Assembly: GCA_001789855.1 (NCBI GenBank)
Contig: MGAT01000002.1
Location: 1,367-16,059, forward strand
Reading direction: 5' to 3'
Length of the DNA stretch: 14,693 nucleotides
DNA from: Candidatus Roizmanbacteria bacterium RIFCSPLOWO2_01_FULL_44_13
Lineage (GTDB): Bacteria > Patescibacteriota > Microgenomatia > UBA1406 > GWC2-37-13
Shown: positions 1 to 6,106 of the stretch, piece by piece
Numbering within the stretch: position 1 is the first letter of the stretch
Layout of the letters: every line of letters starts with the position of its first letter
The notes under the pieces: model-generated
What the model saw: the letters and a program-made list of their open reading frames with translations, nothing else
Database searches by the model: none
What the model was told of the DNA's origin: nothing
Translations under genes and position numbers: made by a program

Positions 1-437
1 CGTATGATTCTATTTACCTTGATATTTTCCCCAAACTTCAAAACGGCTTCCTTGATGAGGTCGGAGACTTTCTTCGCCGGGTCGCGGATGTACTCTTGAC
101 TTAAGAAATCACCGACGGTTTCTGCCGGGATTGAGGCGGCCTGCATGGCCAACTCCTGTCCCAACGCCTGAAATTCGCGATTGCCGGAAACGAAATCAGT
201 TTCTGAAGCGAGTTCGACGAGTGAGGCAACTTTTTTATTATGGTGGACGTAAGAAAATATTGCCCCGGCGGACGTCTTCCTCTCTGCCTTCGAGCTGGCC
301 TTGTCCCCCGACCAAAGGCTCAATAATTTCTTTGCCTTAACCAGGTTATTTTTTGATTCTTCGAGCGCCTTTTTGCACAAGGAAAAAGAAACGCCCGTGT
401 CCTGTCGAAGTTGTTTAAGCTTTTTTATGTCGTACAT
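1..437 (-). CDS. tsf: Elongation factor Ts (3'-truncated by window edge)
   Basis: EF-Ts is the guanine nucleotide exchange factor that recycles EF-Tu-GDP in the cytoplasm. The reading frame from ATG 437-435 begins MYDIKKLKQLRQDTG and continues through SFSLCKKALEES (the N-terminal UBA-like domain, normally TGAGxxDCKKAL), SYVHHNKKVASLVELASETDF (the dimer and EF-Tu contact region) and YIRDPAKKVSDLIKEAVLKFGENIKV. About 145 codons are visible with no stop, and the stop lies outside the window. The DPAKKV segment follows the ETDF segment closely, so this looks like the compact Thermus/organelle-type EF-Ts rather than the long E. coli form. The start lies inside the end of rpsB (23-nt overlap). An AAGGAGG Shine-Dalgarno at 450-456, 12 nt before the ATG, supports the start, and translation is probably coupled to rpsB. 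Family assignment is firm. Confidence 0.95.
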   Translation of the reverse strand, partial: MYDIKKLKQLRQDTGVSFSLCKKALEESKNNLVKAKKLLSLWSGDKASSKAERKTSAGAIFSYVHHNKKVASLVELASETDFVSGNREFQALGQELAMQAASIPAETVGDFLSQEYIRDPAKKVSDLIKEAVLKFGENIKVNRII

Positions 438-1104
438 ATGAACCGATAACCTCCTTGGCAAAGTATTCTATCGAGCCCAAAGAATCGTCGTTTCCTGGAA
501 TTGGATAGTCGACAGAGTTGGGGTCAACGTTGGTATCGACTACGGCAATGACGGGAATTTTCATCGCCCTCGACTCGGTGACGGAATTTTTTTCTTTTTT
601 GACGTCGATGACGAAAATGGCGTCGGGGATCTTTTTCAAGGGCAGGATACCGCGGTAAAATTTTTCCAGTTTGGTTAATTCCTTTTGCAATTTTACTTGC
701 TCGTGTTTGACCAGTTTTTTCCATTCTCCAGCGTCTCTCTTTTCTTTCATCTCTACGAGCTTTTTCATGTTGCGGTTGATCATTTCGAAATTAGTCAGAA
801 GCCCGGCAGGCCATTTCAAAGAAACATAAGGGATACCGGCGTCGCTGCACATTTTGCTAATGACCGCTACAGATACCTTTTTAGTGGCTACGACCAATAG
901 TGTTTTATTGTCGGCCGCGAGAGTCTTGACAAAGGCAACCGCCTCCTCAAGGAGGGGTACGGTTTTAGTCAGGTCGATTACGGAAACGCCGTTTTCGATC
1001 GAATAAATATATTTTTTTGCTTTCGGGTGAACGCGGTTTATCTTGTGCCCTAGGTGACAGCCGGCCTCAAAAAGATCGGCAACTTTTTTATCGAGATCAA
1101 CCAT
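415..1104 (-). CDS. rpsB: 30S ribosomal protein S2
   Basis: A 229-residue S2 protein of the small ribosomal subunit, close to the usual bacterial length of 230-260. The N-terminal family signature is visible (LFEAGCHLGHKINRVHPKAK, then YIYSIENGVSVIDL). So are the central LLTNFEMI segment, a lysine/glutamate-rich coiled-coil insertion around residues 112-145, and the C-terminal signature PDAIFVIDV followed by AVVDTNVDPNSVDYPIPGNDDS. It ends at TAA 415-417, overlapping the start of tsf by 23 nt; rpsB-tsf is the classical bacterial pair. The ATG at 1104 lies 9 nt after a TAGAAT -10 box, so the mRNA would have a leader of only 2-3 nt. That leaves no room for the S2 autoregulatory leader known from enterobacteria, unless an upstream promoter also reads in. 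Confidence 0.98.
   Translation of the reverse strand: MVDLDKKVADLFEAGCHLGHKINRVHPKAKKYIYSIENGVSVIDLTKTVPLLEEAVAFVKTLAADNKTLLVVATKKVSVAVISKMCSDAGIPYVSLKWPAGLLTNFEMINRNMKKLVEMKEKRDAGEWKKLVKHEQVKLQKELTKLEKFYRGILPLKKIPDAIFVIDVKKEKNSVTESRAMKIPVIAVVDTNVDPNSVDYPIPGNDDSLGSIEYFAKEVIGSYVRHKKA
450..456 (-). promoter_or_regulatory. Shine-Dalgarno sequence of tsf inside rpsB
   Basis: The minus strand reads AAGGAGG, complementary to the CCUCC at the 16S 3' end in this same window. It sits 12 nt upstream of the tsf ATG at 437, a little far but the only strong site. It decides the tsf start and is notable because most transcript-initial genes in the window have no such site. Confidence 0.7.
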
Positions 1105-1113
1105 AATCCATAA

Positions 1114-1142
1114 ATTCTATCAGCGAACTCAAACTTTTTCAA
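1114..1142 (-). promoter_or_regulatory. rpsB promoter, near-leaderless
   Basis: On the minus strand -35 TTGAAA (1137-1142), a 17-bp spacer and -10 TAGAAT (1114-1119) form a near-consensus sigma-70 promoter. Nine bases separate the -10 box from the ATG at 1104, placing the expected transcription start about 2-3 nt before the start codon. Confidence 0.75.
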
Positions 1143-1156
1143 CGGAATTCGATTTC

Positions 1157-1232
1157 AACCCTCGATACCGTATTTTTCGGGAACCGCTGCGCTTGCAAAC
1201 GAACGTTCCCTCAAAACAGGTATCTACGGGTT
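1157..1232. repeat. Long interrupted hairpin in the galU-rpsB spacer
   Basis: A 76-nt inverted repeat with four consecutive paired segments: AACCC (1157-1161) with GGGTT (1228-1232), GATACC (1164-1169) with GGTATC (1219-1224), TTTT with AAAA just inside, and GGGAAC (1179-1184) with GTTCCC (1205-1210), closing a 20-nt loop. The interruptions are small internal loops of 2-3 nt. About 21 pairs in all suggests selection for structure. It lies upstream of the rpsB promoter and downstream of galU, and has no U-tract typical of a terminator. It could be a small RNA, a 3' processing or attenuation structure of galU, or a dispersed repeat; which one cannot be told from a single copy. Confidence 0.6.
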
Positions 1233-1242
1233 TCTTGCAGAT

Positions 1243-1325
1243 GTCACGAGTGAGAAGGTTCCACGAGAACCGGATTGCGAGGCAGCGCAGCAGAGGCTCG
1301 CAGTGGAAAAGTAGTCACGAGTGAC
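1243..1325. repeat. Direct-repeat-flanked GC-rich block with hairpins
   Basis: Two 11-bp direct repeats GTCACGAGTGA (1243-1253 and 1314-1324) bracket a block richer in G+C than its surroundings. Inside are a hairpin GGTTC/GAACC (1257-1261 with 1267-1271, 5-nt loop) and a hairpin TGCGAG/CTCGCA (1276-1281 with 1297-1302), with CCAC (1261-1264) able to pair with GTGG (1303-1306) around the second. No reading frame of note crosses it. It resembles a small repeat element or part of a structured RNA; I do not recognise a named family. Confidence 0.5.
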
Positions 1326-1355
1326 AGAGTCTAAAAGAATATAAGATAAAATGTT

Positions 1356-2234
1356 TTATATTTTTAGCGATTTGAGGAAGCGTTTGAATTCGCCGTTTAT
1401 TTCCTCGTGCTCGAGGGCGAATTCGACCACGGTTTTAAGGTATTCGAATTTGTCGCCGGTGTCATAGTATTTGCCATTTTCTATAACGACCGTATAAACA
1501 GGAACCCCCTCCTCTTTAAGAAGGTTGATGGCGTCGACCAACCAGATCTCTCCCCCTTTGCCCGGCTTAACTCGGCGCAATGCCGAAAAAATTTCCGGCG
1601 GTAGAATGTAACCGCCGTGGGTGGCAATGTTGGACGGCGCTTTATCGGGTTCTGGTTTTTCCACGATCCTGTTAATTTTATAAACATTGTCTTCAACCGG
1701 CGTCAACTCAGCGATGCCGTAGCGTTTCAGATCTTCTTTTTTTTCAATTTTTACGCCGGATATGACTATGCCGCCAAATTTTTCATAAACTTTGATCATT
1801 TGGGCGAGCCGCGGAGGCTTGGAATAAATAAACTCGTCTCCCCATAAGACGGCAAATGGTTCGTTGTCGATTGCCGGTTCGGCGGTCAAAACCGGAGTGC
1901 CGTTGCCGTAGGGCCCTTTTTGCCTGATATAAATAAAGTTTGCCATCTTGGAGATTTTTTCGATTGCTTCCAAAAGATGCTTTTTTCCACCATCCACTAA
2001 ATTTTTGATCAGGTCAGCCGGAGGCGTATCAAAATGATCTTCGATCGCCCGTTTGTTTGAGCCGGTAATGATAATAATGTTTTGAACGTTTGAATTGATG
2101 GCCTCTTCAACGACGTATTGAATTACCGGTTTATCGACCACTGGCAGCATTTCCTTTGGCATCGCCTTGGTTTGCGGCAGAAATCTCGTTCCAAACCCGG
2201 CCGCAGGAATAACTACTTTATCGATGGTTTGCAT
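1356..2234 (-). CDS. galU: UTP--glucose-1-phosphate uridylyltransferase
   Basis: Cytoplasmic enzyme that makes UDP-glucose from UTP and glucose-1-phosphate for surface glycans and glycolipids. The 292-residue length is normal. Residues 11-30 carry the nucleotide-binding loop AAGFGTRFLPQTKAMPKEML with the signature lysine, followed by LPVVDKPVIQYVVEEA. The middle has LWGDEFI (the catalytic metal-site aspartate region), then RIVEKPEPDKAPSN and GGYILPPEIF. The end has GGEIWLVDAI and YYDTGDKFEYLKT, all typical of bacterial GalU and distinguishing it from RmlA. The ATG follows the preceding Ig-like gene by 12 nt, with a -10-like TATACA (2240-2245) 5 nt before it. It may be read both from that site and by read-through. 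An envelope role fits mreB and the O-antigen-ligase-like gene in the window. Confidence 0.97.
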   Translation of the reverse strand: MQTIDKVVIPAAGFGTRFLPQTKAMPKEMLPVVDKPVIQYVVEEAINSNVQNIIIITGSNKRAIEDHFDTPPADLIKNLVDGGKKHLLEAIEKISKMANFIYIRQKGPYGNGTPVLTAEPAIDNEPFAVLWGDEFIYSKPPRLAQMIKVYEKFGGIVISGVKIEKKEDLKRYGIAELTPVEDNVYKINRIVEKPEPDKAPSNIATHGGYILPPEIFSALRRVKPGKGGEIWLVDAINLLKEEGVPVYTVVIENGKYYDTGDKFEYLKTVVEFALEHEEINGEFKRFLKSLKI

Positions 2235-2239
2235 AAGAC

Positions 2240-2245
2240 TGTATA
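2240..2245 (-). promoter_or_regulatory. Possible -10 box for galU
   Basis: Minus-strand TATACA lies 5 nt before the galU ATG and overlaps the end of the upstream gene. No good -35 sits 16-18 bp upstream, so on its own this is weak. It is listed because it matches the spacing seen at other genes here. Confidence 0.35.
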
Positions 2246-2246
2246 A

Positions 2247-2672
2247 TCACTCAAATTTTATCGTGATCTTCTGTTTCAACTGAATTTGATTGTCGACCAT
2301 GCCGGTAACTTCGGCTATTCCCGCTCTGGTCGAGGAAAGATAAAAAGTACTTTTGCCCGACTTGTCGGTCGCCTGGGAGTTATACGAGAAACTGCCTAGC
2401 GTGGTTGTCAGCGTTACCAATCTTCCACTAATCGGGACGTTGTTGGCGTTTCTTATAAACACATTGACTTCAACGGGCGCGGTTGAGCTTGTCGAACTAG
2501 TCAGCGGCCAAGCAAAAATGAGGGAGGTTTCAGACGACGGAATTGATTCTTCTTTTGCCCTCGTTAAAGTAGCCAGTTGCTTGTTGAATGTAGTCAAAGT
2601 GATAAACAAACCAAAAGCCAAAAAAAAGACGACCAAGAGGCCCAAGAGCGGCCGGTCAATCGATTTTTTCAT
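2247..2672 (-). CDS. Membrane-anchored bacterial Ig-like (Big_1/invasin-type) domain protein
   Basis: A 141-residue protein of unknown specific role. Residues about 8-28 (LLGLLVVFFLAFGLFITLTTF) form one hydrophobic segment after a short positive N-terminus (MKKSIDR), acting as an uncleaved anchor or signal peptide with the rest outside. A short Ser/Thr-rich linker (SSTSSTAP) leads to a single Ig-like domain, residues about 66-141. It shows the Big_1 pattern VNVFIRNANNVPISGRLVTL, TTLGSFSYNSQATDKSGKSTF and LSSTRAGIAEVTG. Such domains usually serve in adhesion or as stalk units; one domain alone is very small for an adhesin. It sits between the DNPH1-TMPK gene (33-nt gap) and galU (12-nt gap) and has its own strong promoter. 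Fold assignment is good, function unknown. Confidence 0.85.
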   Translation of the reverse strand: MKKSIDRPLLGLLVVFFLAFGLFITLTTFNKQLATLTRAKEESIPSSETSLIFAWPLTSSTSSTAPVEVNVFIRNANNVPISGRLVTLTTTLGSFSYNSQATDKSGKSTFYLSSTRAGIAEVTGMVDNQIQLKQKITIKFE

Positions 2673-2680
2673 ATGCTTTT

Positions 2681-2709
2681 ATGATAGCAATAAGAGGAGT
2701 CTTTGTCAA
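2681..2709 (-). promoter_or_regulatory. Promoter of the Ig-like protein gene
   Basis: Minus-strand -35 TTGACA (2704-2709, perfect consensus, overlapping the stop codon of the upstream gene), a 17-bp spacer, and -10 TATCAT (2681-2686). The ATG at 2672 is 8 nt after the -10 box, predicting a leader of about 2 nt. This is the best -35/-10 pair in the left half of the window. Confidence 0.8.
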
Positions 2710-3851
2710 AGAGCAAGGTAGCCCTTCTTTTTCAAGATGTCCATAATTTTTTGATGGATGACTTCTTTTGGCAAGATTTTATTGTCTTTTACGCAATTCA
2801 CTTTTACCCAATGGCGATTTTTCGCAACTAGCGTTAGATACATTTTCTCCGATCGAATGCGATGGTCCTGGCTGGTTTCGGCGATATCGGGTTTGCCTTT
2901 CAGATATTTTTTGTCTTCTTCCCTGGCATTCAGTTCTGCCCCAATCCGCCAGGGAACGTATAGGTAGATGACGATGTTTTCTTTGGGTATTTTGTGGATT
3001 TTGTATTCGAGTTCGTAGAGCCATTTTAAAAACTCTTCTCTTCTGGCTAAATTTTTGAACTTTGCTCCCTGGTGTGCCAAGTTGGAAGTGGCGTAACGGT
3101 TGGCAATGATGGTTCCGCCGCGCGCCAAAAAGTCTTCCATTTCTTTTTTCACCGACGCCCTGTCCAACGCATAGGAAAGAGAAGCCAAGTAGGGAGAAAC
3201 GTCTTTAATCGATCCGAATTCACCCCGCAAAAATTTGGCGACGGTTTTCCCGTGGAAGGACGAATAATATTGAGGAAAATCGTAATATTTTACCGGCAGG
3301 CTGGATTTTTTAAATTTGTTTACCAGCAGTCTTGTTTGCGTTGTTTTGCCGCTACCGTCCCCTCCGTCAATCACGATGAACTTTCCCTTGGGTTGTTTGA
3401 GAATTTGCTTGTGTTTGATGAATTTTTTTATGTTTTTTATAAACCGGCTGACAATCGGAGCAACGCTTTGAGGATGATAGTATTCAATGTAGAGATTTTC
3501 CGAAGGATTGCCGGCAACGATCGGTGAAATTTTGTCCTCGAACCCGGTCTGGACCAAGACGAGGACTGGTTTATTCGCAGTTAGGGCATAGACGATTTCG
3601 CTACCGACACCGAGCGAAGGCTTTGACCCCTCGACGATGACGACGTCGGCTTCATTTATAAGAGACCGTTCGCGCTCGTATATTTGTTCGGGAGTCAAAT
3701 CCTTGTCTTGTTTTAAAATCGACTCAATCGCCACTTGGTTGCCGGAAACAAGGTTGACGCGATTTTTTTTAATTTGTTTGAGGATTTTTTTATAAAATTC
3801 GATGAACTCGCCGTTGTGAGAGGTAGAAGCAGTAAAATAAACATTCAACAT
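2706..3851 (-). CDS. DNPH1-like deoxynucleotide N-hydrolase fused to dTMP kinase
   Basis: A 381-residue fusion. Residues 1-145 resemble the nucleoside deoxyribosyltransferase fold, closest to DNPH1/Rcl (2'-deoxynucleoside 5'-phosphate N-hydrolase). VYFTAS, EADVVIVE, PSLGVGSEIVYALTANKPVLVL and KISPIV supply residues Y5, D69, E85 and S109, which match by eye the Tyr, Asp, Glu and Ser positions of the mammalian active site. Residues 157-381 are thymidylate kinase (dTMP + ATP to dTDP + ADP): P-loop GGDGSGKTTQ (163-172), DRA (230-232), NRYATSNLAHQGAK (251-264, with N where many family members have D), and a lid around 318-331. The ATG at 3851 follows the AAA+ gene by 19 nt. Both halves look intact and there is no frameshift. 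Kinase activity is well supported; the hydrolase substrate is inferred. Confidence 0.9.
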   Translation of the reverse strand: MLNVYFTASTSHNGEFIEFYKKILKQIKKNRVNLVSGNQVAIESILKQDKDLTPEQIYERERSLINEADVVIVEGSKPSLGVGSEIVYALTANKPVLVLVQTGFEDKISPIVAGNPSENLYIEYYHPQSVAPIVSRFIKNIKKFIKHKQILKQPKGKFIVIDGGDGSGKTTQTRLLVNKFKKSSLPVKYYDFPQYYSSFHGKTVAKFLRGEFGSIKDVSPYLASLSYALDRASVKKEMEDFLARGGTIIANRYATSNLAHQGAKFKNLARREEFLKWLYELEYKIHKIPKENIVIYLYVPWRIGAELNAREEDKKYLKGKPDIAETSQDHRIRSEKMYLTLVAKNRHWVKVNCVKDNKILPKEVIHQKIMDILKKKGYLAL

Positions 3852-3864
3852 AGCAATGTTAGTT

Positions 3865-3873
3865 AGTATATCA
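3865..3873 (-). promoter_or_regulatory. Extended -10 promoter of the DNPH1-TMPK gene
   Basis: The minus strand reads TGATATACT, an extended -10 (TG, one base, TATACT at 3865-3870), with the TG supplied by the TGA stop codon of the upstream AAA+ gene. No clear -35 is visible. The ATG lies 13 nt downstream, so the leader would be about 6-7 nt. Confidence 0.5.
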
Positions 3874-6033
3874 CAAATTTATTGTTTTTCCCTGGTTGAC
3901 CTGGCTCCTCAATAAAATTTTCGAAATTTTGTCTTCGATTTCGTCTCGGATGACTCTTTCCATATTGCGAGCGCCAAACTTGCGATCGTACCCTTTATCG
4001 ATTAACTGGTCAAAAGTTGCATCGGTGACAAAGACATTCACTTTATAAAGTTCTTTGACGTCTTTGATGATTTTAGCAATCATCTTTCTGGTTATAACTT
4101 TGATCGATTCCCGAGAGAGAAGTTCGTAAACGATGATGCCGTCGAATCGATTTAAAAATTCAGGAGAAAACAATTTTTGCTCGACGAGCAAGTCTATTAT
4201 TTTCGTTTGCTCTCCTTTATAGATCAAATCGCCCGCCGCATTAGAAGTGGCGATTACGACTAGATTTTTGCAGTCGACCCGGCGTCCCCCGCCGTCGGAA
4301 AAATATCCCTCGTCGAATATGGTCAAAAAAATATTCAGCAGATCTGGGTTAGATTTTTCTATTTCGTCAAGGAGCAAAACTCCGTATGGATTGTCCCTTA
4401 TAGCAGCAGACATTAGGCCGGGTTCACCAAACCGTGAGTCCCCAATGAGGCGGGAAATGTCTGATTTTTGCTGGTATAGAGACATGTCAAATCTGATGAG
4501 ATATTTCTCTCCAAAAAAGACTTTGGCGACGGCCTTGGCGGTTTCCGTTTTGCCGACTCCGGTCGGTCCCAAAAAAAGAAATGTCGCTAGCGGTTTTTTG
4601 CGTTTGCCGATTAAAAGAAACGACCGCCTCAACGCCGCCGACAATTTCTTAACCGCCTCCTCCTGTTGGACGATGGTGGTGGAAAGCTCGGCCTCCAAAT
4701 TGACCAATTTTTGCTTCATCGATGACGTCACGGTGGTCGGGACGTGGGTTTTTTGTGTCAAGACTTGGTCGACGATTTCCGGAGTGACGACCGACATTTT
4801 TTTACTCTTTGCATAAACCGCCGACAAATCCAGTAAGTCGACTGCCTTTTCCGGGAACGGGATATAGGTCAGGTAAAATTCGCTTTTTTCCACCACTTCC
4901 CTCACCGTTTCTAAGGGAATCAACACCTTGTGATAGTCTTCGAAATTAAATGACGCCTCCATCAATATTTTTAGGGCTTTTCCCCGATCGACTTCGTAGA
5001 CGTCGAGTTTTTCAAAAAGTCTGACTAATTTTTCATTGGTGAAAACGACTTTTTGATAATTGAACGGAGACGTGACGCCGATGATTTGTAAATTTCCCGA
5101 TTTGGCAAACTCCTCAAACGAGTCCGCGTAGTCAACATATTTTTCAAAATTGTCGATAAAAAGAATAATATTTTTTGCCGCCGCCGCCTCTTCAAGCAAA
5201 TCTTCAAAAATGTTGTCGGGCACTTTTTCCATATTAAGTTTGAGGATTCTCTTATACATCAGTTGAGGGCGGGTAATTCCCAAATATATTTTTTTAGCTA
5301 GGGCGTCAATGATGGTGTGTTTTCCCACGCCTTCTTCGCCGACGACAATGACGTTGGCCTCAATATTTTTTGAAAGTATGGTTTCGATGGCCTCGATTTC
5401 ATCTTCGCGGTCAACGATATTTTTCATATGATGGAGGTATGCGGCGGTCGCCAAATCGACGCAATATTGATCAAGGTTCGGCGTATAGCCGGCGGCCCAG
5501 TCGCGCGCCAGGGGCGGGGTCAACTTCAAATTTTCCAAGGCCCACCATTTTATTGTTCCAAGATGTTTTTGATAATAGTCTTCAAACCACGCGCTGACGA
5601 TGTTTTCATTTTCCGCCTTCAACATTCTTTTTTGTATGAAGTCTTTTTTCATCATTTCTTTTTTTTCCGCGTCGGTCTTTTGATAGATATAGTTAAGATA
5701 AAAAACGGGAATGAGCAGGAAATAACCGGCTGCTAAAAAAGGCAGAGCCAACATAAATACGGCCTGGAAAAAAAAATAAAAACTGATGAGAGACAGGCGC
5801 ATTATAAAACCAATCGCTTTTGAAATAAGATTAAAACTGAAGCGGTTTAAAAAATCATTAAAAGAGAATCCGGCAGTTGTTTTTTTTACTGTTAGATTTT
5901 TCCACGGAAAAAAAAGCGTTTTTGTTAGCCTACCGACGGAAAAAAAATAAGGAAGGAAAATGAACAAGTTGATGACCGCTTCCCCGAAATTTTTTACCGC
6001 TTCACGATAATAAGCGGCCAAATCTTTTTTCAT
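3871..6033 (-). CDS. Membrane-anchored tandem AAA+ ATPase (ClpB/ClpC-like)
   Basis: A 720-residue protein, counted from the ATG at 6033. Hydrophobic segments at about 21-34 and 72-115 anchor it; the usual Clp N-domain is absent. D1 (about 205-425) has P-loop GEEGVGKHT (232-240), but its Walker B reads LFIDN, with Asn295 where catalytic Glu is expected. D2 (about 455-720) is intact: GPTGVGKT (489-496), LLLDEIEK (D556, E557), sensor-1 TSN (N598), arginine finger FLNRF (R629) and sensor-2 GAR (687-689). Where ClpB and ClpC have the GYVG pore loop it has RFGEPG. The loop after sensor 1 lacks the [LIV]-G-[FL] tripeptide used to dock ClpP, so it is more likely a membrane-side unfoldase or remodeller than a ClpP partner. 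A start 12 codons further upstream would fall across the -10 box, so I chose 6033. Confidence 0.9.
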   Translation of the reverse strand: MKKDLAAYYREAVKNFGEAVINLFIFLPYFFSVGRLTKTLFFPWKNLTVKKTTAGFSFNDFLNRFSFNLISKAIGFIMRLSLISFYFFFQAVFMLALPFLAAGYFLLIPVFYLNYIYQKTDAEKKEMMKKDFIQKRMLKAENENIVSAWFEDYYQKHLGTIKWWALENLKLTPPLARDWAAGYTPNLDQYCVDLATAAYLHHMKNIVDREDEIEAIETILSKNIEANVIVVGEEGVGKHTIIDALAKKIYLGITRPQLMYKRILKLNMEKVPDNIFEDLLEEAAAAKNIILFIDNFEKYVDYADSFEEFAKSGNLQIIGVTSPFNYQKVVFTNEKLVRLFEKLDVYEVDRGKALKILMEASFNFEDYHKVLIPLETVREVVEKSEFYLTYIPFPEKAVDLLDLSAVYAKSKKMSVVTPEIVDQVLTQKTHVPTTVTSSMKQKLVNLEAELSTTIVQQEEAVKKLSAALRRSFLLIGKRKKPLATFLFLGPTGVGKTETAKAVAKVFFGEKYLIRFDMSLYQQKSDISRLIGDSRFGEPGLMSAAIRDNPYGVLLLDEIEKSNPDLLNIFLTIFDEGYFSDGGGRRVDCKNLVVIATSNAAGDLIYKGEQTKIIDLLVEQKLFSPEFLNRFDGIIVYELLSRESIKVITRKMIAKIIKDVKELYKVNVFVTDATFDQLIDKGYDRKFGARNMERVIRDEIEDKISKILLRSQVNQGKTINL

Positions 6034-6039
6034 AATTTG

Positions 6040-6045
6040 AGTATA
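6040..6045 (-). promoter_or_regulatory. -10 box of the AAA+ gene, leaderless
   Basis: Minus-strand TATACT ends 6 nt before the ATG at 6033, so the expected transcription start is the A of the start codon itself. The -35 is poor. The position excludes the in-frame ATG at 6069 as start of a transcript made from this promoter. Confidence 0.6.
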
Positions 6046-6062
6046 ACAAATAACAAATAGTA

Positions 6063-6091
6063 TTGACATTTTTCAAAAATGATTAATAATG
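6063..6091 (+). promoter_or_regulatory. Promoter of the double ATP-grasp gene
   Basis: Plus-strand TTGACA (6063-6068, consensus -35), then an AT-rich -10 region, ATAATG (6086-6091) at 17 bp or AATAAT (6085-6090) at 16 bp. Expected start of transcription is about 6097-6098, only 9-10 nt before the ATG at 6107. It lies back to back with the AAA+ promoter within a 73-bp divergent spacer. Confidence 0.6.
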
Positions 6092-6106
6092 TTAATGATT
6101 GTGAAA

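Noticed and set aside
131..340. 69-codon plus-strand reading frame at the left edge
   Set aside because: It is antisense to tsf, whose minus-strand frame gives a clear EF-Ts sequence.
1243..1325. T-box riboswitch: the minus strand contains TGGAACC close to a hairpin
   Set aside because: The conserved T-box surroundings (AGGGTGG before and CGCG after), a specifier stem and a terminator/antiterminator pair are missing, and the next gene is rpsB with its own promoter downstream.
1157..1325. 4.5S/SRP RNA or another standard small RNA in the galU-rpsB spacer
   Set aside because: The invariant SRP motif (GGAAGGNAGCAGCC) is absent on both strands and lengths do not fit RNase P RNA, tmRNA or 6S RNA.
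6034..6069. Upstream start adding 12 residues to the AAA+ protein
   Set aside because: Those codons lie across the TATACT -10 box, and the extra residues add no recognisable feature.
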